DNA of 64,000 nucleotides from Chryseobacterium sp. c4a (GTDB lineage Bacteria > Bacteroidota > Bacteroidia > Flavobacteriales > Weeksellaceae). The stretch spans positions 62,001 through 126,000 of the forward strand of contig NZ_WXVU01000012.1 of the NCBI RefSeq assembly GCF_009900745.1, written 5' to 3'. Position 1 is the first letter of the stretch. Each line of letters begins with the position of its first letter. The notes under the pieces were generated by a model. It was not told the DNA's origin. It saw only the letters and a list, made by a program, of their open reading frames with translations, and did no database searches. The translations under genes and the position numbers were made by a program. This document shows positions 53,056 to 61,880 of the stretch, piece by piece.

Positions 53056-54435
53056 ATGAGGAAATTACTTACATTTATTGGAGCAGTCTTAATAAGCAGT
53101 TCTATGTATTCACAGGGTTCTCCTGATTATGGCAGTGGATTAAAAATTAACCTCAACCCTGAGGGAGACAAATTCATCAGATTTATTTTATGGGATCAGC
53201 TTTGGCTAAGAAACAGCGCCATGAATCCCGGAAGTATGGTTGGAAACGAACCCACAGACAACACATGGAGTCTGGGAAACAGAAGATTACGGGCTTTAAC
53301 CTATGCACAGATCTCTAAAAGATATATGATCCTTCTTCATTTTGGAATCAATAATCAAACTTTCATCAATGGTGGCGCTTCGGGCACCTCAGGAACAGGA
53401 GGTTATGGAAACGGAAAGAAAACTCAGATGTTCTTTCATGATGCCTGGAATGAATACGCAGTTATTTTACCTGGAGAAGCGGGAAAATTCAGTTTATCTT
53501 TAGGGGCAGGACTTCATTACTATATGGGACTTTCTCGTATGACTATGGCATCCACCCTGAACTTCCTTACAGTAGACTCGCCAGTATTCTCATGGCCATT
53601 GATTGACAATTCGGATCAGTTTGGAAGACAAATCGGAATGTTTGCCAAAGGGAAATATGGAAAACTGGAATATCGTTTCAGTTTAAACAAACCTTTCGCT
53701 ACCGATCTTACTCCAGCGAATGTAACCAACTCTTCAAAAGCTGTCGCAGTAGACAACAATGGAAACCCAAGTTTTTCAAAAGCAGGATACGTGGAATATC
53801 AATTCCTTGATGAAGAATCCAACACATTACCTTTTAAAGTAGGATCTTATCTGGGAACAAAGAAAGTTTTCAATGTAGGTGCCGGATTTTACCATCAGGC
53901 AGATGGAACAAGAACTTCCGTTAATTCAAACATAGAAAAACACGACATTACTCTTTTCGCAGTAGATGCTTTTGCAGACATCCCATTAGGAGAAGCCAAA
54001 AACAAAATGGCTGTTTCCGCTTATGCCGGATATTATAATTACAACTTCGGCCCCAACTATGTAAGAAATCTTGGCACCATGAATGTTGCGGCAGTTGATC
54101 CTAATTTTACCGGCAATAAAGCTATTGCAGGGCCAGGAAATCTACAACCCACCATTGGAACAGGTAATATTATCTACGCACAAGCAGGTTTACTATTGCC
54201 AAGTCAGGCAGAAAAGCCAAAAATCAGAATACAGCCTTTCGCAGCTTATACTCATAAGAATTTTGAAGCTTTTGATAAATCGTCTTCCCAGTTTGATGTG
54301 GGTGCCAATTGGTTTATAGACGGGCATCATGCCAAAATCACCACTCAATACTCAACAAGACCTGTTTACACCAGTCCTAGCGAAAGCCCATCTTCAAAGG
54401 GAGAATTCATTGTACAGTTCCAAATCTATCTATAA
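53056..54435 (+). CDS. Outer-membrane porin
   Basis: A 459-residue protein with a signal peptide and an outer-membrane beta-barrel pattern of alternating hydrophobic residues and aromatic belts, ending in QFQIYL with a terminal aromatic-free hydrophobic strand. The family is the Bacteroidota 'porin' group with the start GLKINLNPEGDKFIRFILW. It heads a carboxylate-uptake module and probably passes small organic acids through the outer membrane (inference from neighbours). Confidence 0.78.
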   Translation: MRKLLTFIGAVLISSSMYSQGSPDYGSGLKINLNPEGDKFIRFILWDQLWLRNSAMNPGSMVGNEPTDNTWSLGNRRLRALTYAQISKRYMILLHFGINNQTFINGGASGTSGTGGYGNGKKTQMFFHDAWNEYAVILPGEAGKFSLSLGAGLHYYMGLSRMTMASTLNFLTVDSPVFSWPLIDNSDQFGRQIGMFAKGKYGKLEYRFSLNKPFATDLTPANVTNSSKAVAVDNNGNPSFSKAGYVEYQFLDEESNTLPFKVGSYLGTKKVFNVGAGFYHQADGTRTSVNSNIEKHDITLFAVDAFADIPLGEAKNKMAVSAYAGYYNYNFGPNYVRNLGTMNVAAVDPNFTGNKAIAGPGNLQPTIGTGNIIYAQAGLLLPSQAEKPKIRIQPFAAYTHKNFEAFDKSSSQFDVGANWFIDGHHAKITTQYSTRPVYTSPSESPSSKGEFIVQFQIYL

Positions 54436-54627
54436 GGTTTTAAACCATTAAGAAATGTGAAGATTAAAAAAAAATGAAGCTTCACCAAAGATGAAGAATA
54501 AGTATACCACTAAAAATAATCTTAGTTATCATCTTTACTATCCTTAATAGATCAAAAATAAATTTAAACTCAATCCTTTTTTGGATCATTCAAGATCACT
54601 TTCCATTAACATCAAAAACTAATCAAT

Positions 54628-56208
54628 ATGAGCGATAATCATCACGAAAGTTACGAGAATATGACCGACAAGCAGAAAAACCGCACCATCTGGAGCGTTA
54701 TCACAGCCTCATCTCTCGGAACATTGATAGAATGGTATGACTTCTACATTTTCGGAAGTTTAGCCATTGTTTTGGCCACGAAGTTTTTCCCCGCAGATAA
54801 TCCAACAGCAGCATTTTTATCAACCTTAGCTACTTTTGCCGCAGGATTTGTAGTAAGACCTTTTGGAGCTTTATTTTTCGGAAGACTAGGTGACCTTATC
54901 GGAAGAAAATATACTTTCCTTGTTACTTTACTTATTATGGGATTTTCCACATTCCTTATCGGATGTATTCCAAGTTATGAAACCATTGGATTTCTTGCTC
55001 CGGTTTTGGTTTTAATTCTTAGATTATTACAAGGGCTCGCTCTTGGAGGTGAATACGGAGGTGCTGCAACCTATGTTGCAGAATATGCACAACCTCATCG
55101 AAGAGGTTACTGGACTTCATGGATCCAAACGACTGCAACGGCCGGGCTTTTCATTTCATTAATTGTGATTCTAATTACAAAAACCACCCTTTCTCCTGAA
55201 GAATTTGATGGCTGGGGATGGAGAATCCCTTTCTGGATTTCCATTTTAATGGTAGGGGTTTCTTATATCATCAGAAAAAACATGAAGGAATCTCCTCTTT
55301 TTGCAAAAGCTAAAAGTGAAGGAAAAACTTCTAAAAATCCATTAAAAGAAAGCTTTGGTAATAAATTGAATTTTAAATTTGTTCTGCTTGCCCTTTTTGG
55401 AGCAGCCATGGGACAAGGGGTCATCTGGTATACAGGACAATTTTATGCGATGAGCTTCATGCAAAAGGTAATGAACATTGATTCTACACAGGTAGATTAC
55501 TTAATGGCAACAGCTTTGTTTTTAGGAACACCCTTCTTTGTATTCTTTGGTTGGCTATCGGATAAAATCGGAAGAAAAGCAGTGATGATGACCGGGATGT
55601 TGATTGCAATTTTAGCTTACAGACCTATTTACGACAGCATGTTTAAAAGCGTCAGTCTTGAAAATAAAACAGTAGCATCCCACGGAATTACAGAAAAAAG
55701 AACAGCTAAAATTCACAAAGATATTGCTACAGACAGCCTTGTGACCTTTCATAAAGAAACACTTTACACAGATGGAACTTTAATTAAAAAAGACAGTATC
55801 GTTCATTGGTCTCCAAGCGGCCCCATCATAAAAGACGGAAAAGCTGAAGAACCAAAAGTTTCCCAATCTGTAACAGTAAGTGATCACACAAAATGGTACC
55901 TGGTATTCCTTGTATTTATTCAGGTTATTTTTGTAACGATGGTGTACGGGCCTATTGCAGCATTCCTTGTTGAAATGTTCCCTGTAAGAATACGTTATAC
56001 TTCAATGTCTTTACCTTATCACATTGGAAACGGAGTATTTGGAGGACTTCTTCCTGCAGTAGCAACTTACCTGGTTACCACAGGAAAAGAAGCAGGACAC
56101 GCTTCATGGTATCTTGAAGGATTATGGTATCCGATTGGAGTAGCCGGAGTCTGCCTAATCATCGGATTAATTTATCTTAAAAATAAGAACAATAATCTTC
56201 ACGATTAA
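54628..56208 (+). CDS. MHS family MFS transporter
   Basis: A 526-residue proton symporter of the metabolite:H+ symporter family. Motifs include RRPFGALFFGRLGDLIGRK-like VRPFGALFFGRLGDLIGRK and LLQGLALGGEYGGAATYVAE. An insertion of about 80 residues (roughly 340-420, Lys/Thr-rich with SHGITEKRTAKIHKDIA) separates two helices in the second half and is absent from typical MHS proteins. Neighbours suggest acetate or another short-chain acid. Confidence 0.88.
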   Translation: MSDNHHESYENMTDKQKNRTIWSVITASSLGTLIEWYDFYIFGSLAIVLATKFFPADNPTAAFLSTLATFAAGFVVRPFGALFFGRLGDLIGRKYTFLVTLLIMGFSTFLIGCIPSYETIGFLAPVLVLILRLLQGLALGGEYGGAATYVAEYAQPHRRGYWTSWIQTTATAGLFISLIVILITKTTLSPEEFDGWGWRIPFWISILMVGVSYIIRKNMKESPLFAKAKSEGKTSKNPLKESFGNKLNFKFVLLALFGAAMGQGVIWYTGQFYAMSFMQKVMNIDSTQVDYLMATALFLGTPFFVFFGWLSDKIGRKAVMMTGMLIAILAYRPIYDSMFKSVSLENKTVASHGITEKRTAKIHKDIATDSLVTFHKETLYTDGTLIKKDSIVHWSPSGPIIKDGKAEEPKVSQSVTVSDHTKWYLVFLVFIQVIFVTMVYGPIAAFLVEMFPVRIRYTSMSLPYHIGNGVFGGLLPAVATYLVTTGKEAGHASWYLEGLWYPIGVAGVCLIIGLIYLKNKNNNLHD

Positions 56209-56251
56209 GCATTGATTCACTCAAATTTTTATTAATTTTAAAACAACTAAA

Positions 56252-56479
56252 ATGAACGGACTAAAAAAAATATTAGGTATTCTCTGGATCGCAATAGCAG
56301 TGGTCGTGGGATATTTCGGAATTACAGTGATGGGGATTCCAAAGATTACTTCCGGAAAGCAGGAAGACCTGGTTTTTGGGATTATTATCTTATTTGTATT
56401 GATGCCAATTATCTCAGGCGGAATGGCTGTTTTTGGATACTATGCTTTAACAGGAGAATATTCTGATGACAAAATATAG
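56252..56479 (+). CDS. Small membrane protein (DUF6814-like)
   Basis: 75 residues with two transmembrane helices (ILWIAIAVVVGYFGITVMGI and IILFVLMPIISGGMAVFGYY). It resembles the DUF6814 proteins found beside MHS transporters in Bacteroidota, so it may be a transporter partner; I cannot be sure of the family. It follows the transporter by 43 bases. Confidence 0.6.
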   Translation: MNGLKKILGILWIAIAVVVGYFGITVMGIPKITSGKQEDLVFGIIILFVLMPIISGGMAVFGYYALTGEYSDDKI

Positions 56480-56495
56480 TTAATAAGAGATTCAT

Positions 56496-56542
56496 GATAA
56501 TTGGTGGATGATTCATTATAAAGCGATCATTCATCAATTATC
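56496..56542 (+). repeat. Long intercistronic hairpin
   Basis: GATAATTGGTGGATGAT pairs over 17 bp with ATCATTCATCAATTATC (two G-T pairs), 13-base loop. It lies between two co-directional genes and may attenuate or stabilise the transcript. It has only a short T-run. Confidence 0.55.
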
Positions 56543-56559
56543 TTTTCTAATTATCATTT

Positions 56560-56754
56560 ATGAAAAAAAGACACGAACAAAAATTGGTTATCCTAAGCAT
56601 CGGATTAATGATTGCTTTCAGCATCCCTATTTCATTACTTTTCAATAGCGAGCGAGAGGTTTTAGGCTATCCCATGATTTTAATCTATCTGTTTGTTGTC
56701 TGGATGATCTCCATCTTGATTTCCTTTGTAATTGTAAAAAAGTACAATGAGTAG
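56560..56754 (+). CDS. Small membrane protein (DUF3311-like)
   Basis: 64 residues with two transmembrane helices (LVILSIGLMIAFSIPISLLF and LIYLFVVWMISILISFVIV). Size and placement resemble the small subunits that accompany sodium-solute symporters. Its stop overlaps the next gene's ATG by 8 bases (ATGAGTAG), so translation is coupled to the SLC5-kinase fusion. Confidence 0.6.
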   Translation: MKKRHEQKLVILSIGLMIAFSIPISLLFNSEREVLGYPMILIYLFVVWMISILISFVIVKKYNE

Positions 56755-59449
56755 CTTTGCATTATTTTTTGTGGTATTGTTTTATCTGGCTCTTCTGTTT
56801 TTAGTTGCCCACCTAGCAGAGAAGAAAAGAAGTAAGTTCTGGATCAACAATCCTTATATCTATGCATTGTCACTGGCTGTGTATTGTACCGCATGGACTT
56901 ACTATGGAAGCATTGGTGTTGCTGCTACAAGCGGGCTTAACTATCTTCCGATTTACATTGGCCCCGCTATGATTATTCCTGCATGGATTTACATCAACAC
57001 AAGAATTGTAAGAATTGCCCGAATTAATAAGATAAGCAGCCTCGCTGATTTCATCTCATTAAGATATGGAAACAGCAGAAGCCTGAGTGCCATCATCACC
57101 ATTGTCTGCCTTTTAGCCATTATTCCTTATATCGGATTACAGATAAAAGCCATTTCTGAAACCTTTCACCTGGTTACAGAAACTCCTATGTCTAAGAATA
57201 TATTGACTGATAACGCAACATTTGTTGTTGTTTTAATCGCTTTATTTTCTTCATATTATGGAACAAGATATGTAGATGCGTCAGAAAAGCGACTTGGAAT
57301 CATCTCAGCGATTGCGCTGGAGAGTTTTTTAAAACTATTTTTCATTATTATCCTTGGTCTTTTCGTGATCTATTATGTTTTCGACGGATTCACAGACATC
57401 TATCAGAAAGCAAGTCATTTTGAAGATTTTAAAGAAAAAAACACGTTCAACGGTATTGAAGGCGCTATGAACTGGATGGTTTTATGTATGATCTCAGCTA
57501 CAGCCATCTGCCTATTACCCCGACAATTTCACGTAGCTATTGTTGAAAACAGACAGGAAAAACACATCAGAACTGCTATTTGGTTTTTCCCGCTTTATTT
57601 ATTAATCTTCACCATATTTATTTTCCCAATTGCATGGGGTGGCAGATTGATTTTTGATGGCGAAAAAGTAAATCCGGAGTTCTACTCTATTTTAATTCCA
57701 CAACATTTTGACAATACGATCATCACTGTTTTGGTATTCCTTGGAGGATTGAGCTCATGCATTTCCATGATTATCATTTCTGCAATTACTCTATCCATCA
57801 TGCTTTCCAACAATCTTATCATTCCTTATGGCTTACTTGGAAAACTAAAATCTGAAAACGAGGAACAAAACACAAGAAGCATTACCAATATCAGGAAGTT
57901 CAGCATTTTTGCTCTGATTATCATGGCTTTTGTGTTTTATAAATATTTCATCCTAAAAACGTCATTAGACTCCGTAGGATTAATCTCATTTGTGATCATT
58001 GCACAATTGGCTCCAGCATTCTTTGGTGCTATATTCTGGAGGAGAGGAAGTTATAAAGGCGCTCTGATTGGGCTTGCTGCAGGATTAGGAATCTGTTATT
58101 TCGGACTGATCATTCCGCAATATTACTTCTCATACAACCAGGAATTCAAAGGGGTTTTAAGAGACATGTACAATTCTTTCAATTTCTTTACGATTCCTTA
58201 CTTGGCAAGAATTCCACAGATTTTCTTTTGGTCGATTCTAGTGAATACAGGCTTGTTCACTATTATTTCTGTAAGTACCAAAGGAAATTACCGTGAAAGA
58301 AACTTCGCTGAATTGTATGTAGATATTGATAAATACATTCAAAATCATGAAGATGCTTTTATTTGGAGAGGAACCGCTTATATTTCAGACATTCAAAACA
58401 TTTTGGAACGATTTTTAGGCAAAAACAAGACTGAACAAGCCTTGAGAATTTTTAATTTAAAATATAATATTGATTCTAAAACAGAAACCGCCGACTCAAG
58501 ATTTATCAAATTTTCTGAAAACCTTCTGGCAGGAAGAATTGGAACCGCTTCAGCAAAAATATTGATTGAAGGAGTAACCAAGGAGGATAAAATATCTCTG
58601 AAAGAAGTTCTTAATATTCTTGAAGAATCCAAAGAAAATATCAGTTTAAATAAAAAGCTGACAGAACAATCTGAAGAGCTTCAAAAATTATCTAATGATC
58701 TTCGAACCGCTAATGAAAACCTGATTGTAAAAGACCGTCAAAAAGACGACTTTCTGGATTCTGTTGCTCATGAACTCAGAACCCCAATCACAGCAATTCG
58801 TTCAGCAGGAGAGATCTTAGCCGATGACGACGACATCCCTTTTGAAATCAAGCAGGAATTTTTAAACAATATCATCACGGAATCTGACAGATTAAGTGAG
58901 ATCATTAACGATATTCTTTACCTCGACAAACTTCAGCATGGTGAGATCTCTTTGAATATTCAACAAAACAACATTCTTGACACGTATAAAAAAGCATTAA
59001 GCCCTCTCCTCCATCTGATACAACAGAAAAACATTCATTTAAGCGAGGTTAATCTCCTGAATCAGTTTATCTTTGAGTATGATGAAGCAAGAATGATCCA
59101 GCTGCTTCAAAACATTTGGGGAAATGCTTTAAAATTCACTGATGAACAAGGAACCATACAAACTAAATTATTGGAAAGAGATCACCAATTGATGATTACC
59201 ATTTTCAACACAGGAAAACATATTCCGGAAGAAGATCTGGAAATGATTTTTGACAAATTTTATCAGTCTAAAAATCAAAATATTTTAAAACCTACGGGAA
59301 GCGGACTTGGACTGGCCATTTCCAAGAAAATAATACAAGCTCACAATGGAAGTATAAAAGCTGAAAACAGAGGTCTAGGCGTAACCTTTACCATCAGCCT
59401 TCCCGAGAAAATAATAAACGAGAGCAAAAATGAAGTTGAACCTCTTTAA
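56747..59449 (+). CDS. SLC5 transporter-histidine kinase fusion
   Basis: 900 residues: an SLC5-type domain of about 13 helices (residues about 5-520; ALSLAVYCTAWTYYGSIGVA), a linker with a coiled coil (about 630-665), then HisKA with phosphoacceptor His675 (DSVAHELRTPITAI) and a HATPase domain (NILKPTGSGLGLAISKKIIQ). The order matches CbrA/CrbS sensors, in which the transporter-like domain senses or carries a substrate. No PAS domain is obvious. It is coupled to the small membrane protein upstream and to the receiver gene downstream. Confidence 0.9.
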   Translation: MSSFALFFVVLFYLALLFLVAHLAEKKRSKFWINNPYIYALSLAVYCTAWTYYGSIGVAATSGLNYLPIYIGPAMIIPAWIYINTRIVRIARINKISSLADFISLRYGNSRSLSAIITIVCLLAIIPYIGLQIKAISETFHLVTETPMSKNILTDNATFVVVLIALFSSYYGTRYVDASEKRLGIISAIALESFLKLFFIIILGLFVIYYVFDGFTDIYQKASHFEDFKEKNTFNGIEGAMNWMVLCMISATAICLLPRQFHVAIVENRQEKHIRTAIWFFPLYLLIFTIFIFPIAWGGRLIFDGEKVNPEFYSILIPQHFDNTIITVLVFLGGLSSCISMIIISAITLSIMLSNNLIIPYGLLGKLKSENEEQNTRSITNIRKFSIFALIIMAFVFYKYFILKTSLDSVGLISFVIIAQLAPAFFGAIFWRRGSYKGALIGLAAGLGICYFGLIIPQYYFSYNQEFKGVLRDMYNSFNFFTIPYLARIPQIFFWSILVNTGLFTIISVSTKGNYRERNFAELYVDIDKYIQNHEDAFIWRGTAYISDIQNILERFLGKNKTEQALRIFNLKYNIDSKTETADSRFIKFSENLLAGRIGTASAKILIEGVTKEDKISLKEVLNILEESKENISLNKKLTEQSEELQKLSNDLRTANENLIVKDRQKDDFLDSVAHELRTPITAIRSAGEILADDDDIPFEIKQEFLNNIITESDRLSEIINDILYLDKLQHGEISLNIQQNNILDTYKKALSPLLHLIQQKNIHLSEVNLLNQFIFEYDEARMIQLLQNIWGNALKFTDEQGTIQTKLLERDHQLMITIFNTGKHIPEEDLEMIFDKFYQSKNQNILKPTGSGLGLAISKKIIQAHNGSIKAENRGLGVTFTISLPEKIINESKNEVEPL

Positions 59450-59458
59450 AAAGCCTTT

Positions 59459-59818
59459 ATGAAAAAGATAATCATTGCAGATGATGAACACAAAATATTA
59501 ATGTCGCTCGAATACAGCTTTAAGAAAAACGGCTATGATGTCTTCATTGCCCGTGATGGAACGGAGGTTCTAGAGTTCTTAAAAACAATGGTTCCGGATG
59601 TGATCCTTCTCGACATCATGATGCCTAATCTTGATGGCTACAGCACTTTAGATCTCATTAAACAGGATGAAAAACTAAAGGACACAAAAGTGATCTTTCT
59701 CAGCGCCAAAAACAACCCGAGAGATATTGAAAAAGGCCTTGAAATGGGAGCTGATGCCTATGTTACAAAACCTTATTCTATTAAGAAACTGATACAGCAG
59801 ATTGAAGAGCTGTTTTAG
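59459..59818 (+). CDS. Receiver-only response regulator
   Basis: 119 residues forming one receiver domain: acidic pair Asp8/Asp9 (IIADDEH), phosphoacceptor Asp52 (VILLDIMMPNLDG), and Lys in VTKPYS. No output domain follows. It begins 10 bases after the kinase stop and is surely its partner. CrbR has a LuxR domain, so this system must pass its signal on by another route. Confidence 0.9.
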   Translation: MKKIIIADDEHKILMSLEYSFKKNGYDVFIARDGTEVLEFLKTMVPDVILLDIMMPNLDGYSTLDLIKQDEKLKDTKVIFLSAKNNPRDIEKGLEMGADAYVTKPYSIKKLIQQIEELF

Positions 59819-59873
59819 AGAAAAATATCCTTGTCAAGGATAACAAAAAAACACCAAATACAAGACTATTGAT

Positions 59874-61760
59874 ATGAATACAGATACTCTATTTAAACAA
59901 AGCATAGAAAATAAAGAAAAATTCTGGGAAGAACAGGCTGCGGCTATACAATGGTTTGAATTTCCACAACAGATTCTTTCAAATGATTCCAACGGCTATC
60001 CTCAGTGGTTTGCCGATGGAAAACTCAACATGTGTTATCTATGCATTGACAAACATATTGAAGATGGTTTCGGAGATCAGAATGCTATTGTTTATGATTC
60101 CCCCGTAACAGGACAGAAAAAAAAATACACCTTCAATCAAGCCAAGGAAGAAATATCAAAACTTGCAGGGGGACTAGCTTCTTTAGGATTAAAAAAAGGA
60201 GATACAGCTGTTATTTATATGCCAATGATTCCGCAGACCCTTTTTGCCATGCTAGCCTGTTCAAGAATTGGAGTCATTCATAATGTAGTTTTCGGAGGTT
60301 TTGCCCCTCATGAACTGGTGGTAAGAATTGACGACTGCAAACCTAAAGTTTTAATCACCGCTACCGCAGGAATAGAAATAGCTAAAAGAATACCTTATCT
60401 TCCATTGGTAGAAAAAGCGATTGAGTTAGCACAGGATAAGGTAGACAACATCGTTGTTTACAACAGGAAATTAGTAGATAATCAGAATGAAATGTTTGAA
60501 GGACTGATTGATTATGAAGAATTAGTTCAACAATCAGAACCTGTTGACTGCATTCCTGTAGAATCCACTCACCCACTCTATTTGCTTTACACTTCCGGAA
60601 CTACAGGAAAACCTAAGGGAATCGTTCGTGATACCGGAGGATATGCCACAGCATTGAAATTTTCCATGAAATATATCTATGGTGTTGAACCTGGTGAAAC
60701 TTATTGGGCCGCTTCCGACTTTGGTTGGGCTGTTGGACACAGCTACTCTGTTTATGGCCCCTTACTGAATAGAAACACAACCATTATTTTTGAAGGAAAA
60801 CCTATCATGACCCCTGATGCCGGGACTTTCTGGAGAATTATTTCAGAATACAAAGTTTCGGTCATGTTTACTGCTCCTACCGCTATCAGAGCAATTAAAA
60901 AAGAAGACCCCAATGGAGAATTGGTAAAAAAATATGACCTGTCAAACTTCAAAAAGCAATTCCTTGCCGGGGAACGATGTGATGTTGCTACTCTGGATTG
61001 GTTTGCAGAGCATATTGGCATCCCAGCCATCGATCACTGGTGGCAAACTGAATCGGGCTGGCCAATGCTTGGCTTATTAACGTATGATGAGAATTATAAA
61101 ATCAAAAGAGCTTCTGCAGGAAAACCTATCCCGGGATATGATATCAAAATTTTCGATGAAAACGGACTGGAGCTAGATCCTCACCATGAAGGGTATTTAG
61201 TAATAAAACTACCTCTTCCTCCCGGAGCATTACTTGGCATCTGGAAAGATTATGAGCGCTTTGAAAACAGTTATCTATCACAATACAACGGATATTATTT
61301 TTCCGGAGATGGTGCCATCCAGGATGAAGACGGCTATATTTTTATCACCGGAAGAGTGGATGACGTAATCAATGTAGCCGGACATCGACTTTCAACATCT
61401 GAAATGGAAGAGATCGTTTCTTCACATCCCGATGTGGCAGAATGCGCTGTTGTAGGAATAGATGATGATTTAAAAGGTCAGATTCCTTTTGCAACTGTTG
61501 TTTTAAAAAATGGCACCAGCATCACTGAAGAAGAAATTGAAAAGAATATCATTCAAATGGTTCGTGAAAAAATTGGAGCCGTAGCCTTTTTAAAAAACGC
61601 AATGGTTGTCAAACGATTACCTAAAACACGATCCGGAAAAATTTTAAGAAAGCTCATCAGAACATTACTGGATGGAAAAGATTTTCAGATTCCATCCACT
61701 ATAGATGATGAGAAAATTATTGAGGAAATTCAGGAAAAGATCAATGAATATAGGGGTTAA
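59874..61760 (+). CDS. Propionyl-CoA synthetase-like ligase
   Basis: A 628-residue AMP-forming acyl-CoA synthetase. ATP loop is YTSGTTGKPKGIVRD, substrate-pocket region DHWWQTESGWP, and catalytic Lys in KTRSGKILRK. The WP variant, instead of GG, points to PrpE/ACSS3-like propionate-active enzymes rather than to acetate-only ones. It lies next to a classic acs and probably broadens the range of acids activated. Confidence 0.85.
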   Translation: MNTDTLFKQSIENKEKFWEEQAAAIQWFEFPQQILSNDSNGYPQWFADGKLNMCYLCIDKHIEDGFGDQNAIVYDSPVTGQKKKYTFNQAKEEISKLAGGLASLGLKKGDTAVIYMPMIPQTLFAMLACSRIGVIHNVVFGGFAPHELVVRIDDCKPKVLITATAGIEIAKRIPYLPLVEKAIELAQDKVDNIVVYNRKLVDNQNEMFEGLIDYEELVQQSEPVDCIPVESTHPLYLLYTSGTTGKPKGIVRDTGGYATALKFSMKYIYGVEPGETYWAASDFGWAVGHSYSVYGPLLNRNTTIIFEGKPIMTPDAGTFWRIISEYKVSVMFTAPTAIRAIKKEDPNGELVKKYDLSNFKKQFLAGERCDVATLDWFAEHIGIPAIDHWWQTESGWPMLGLLTYDENYKIKRASAGKPIPGYDIKIFDENGLELDPHHEGYLVIKLPLPPGALLGIWKDYERFENSYLSQYNGYYFSGDGAIQDEDGYIFITGRVDDVINVAGHRLSTSEMEEIVSSHPDVAECAVVGIDDDLKGQIPFATVVLKNGTSITEEEIEKNIIQMVREKIGAVAFLKNAMVVKRLPKTRSGKILRKLIRTLLDGKDFQIPSTIDDEKIIEEIQEKINEYRG

Positions 61761-61880
61761 CCGAAAAATTAAACATATATTTAAGTATCATTTTTAATTT
61801 AAAAAAAGGTACCTCCTTCTTTTTATATACAATCAAAACAAACTATCAATACAATTCAAATTTCAAAAAACGAAAAGGAT

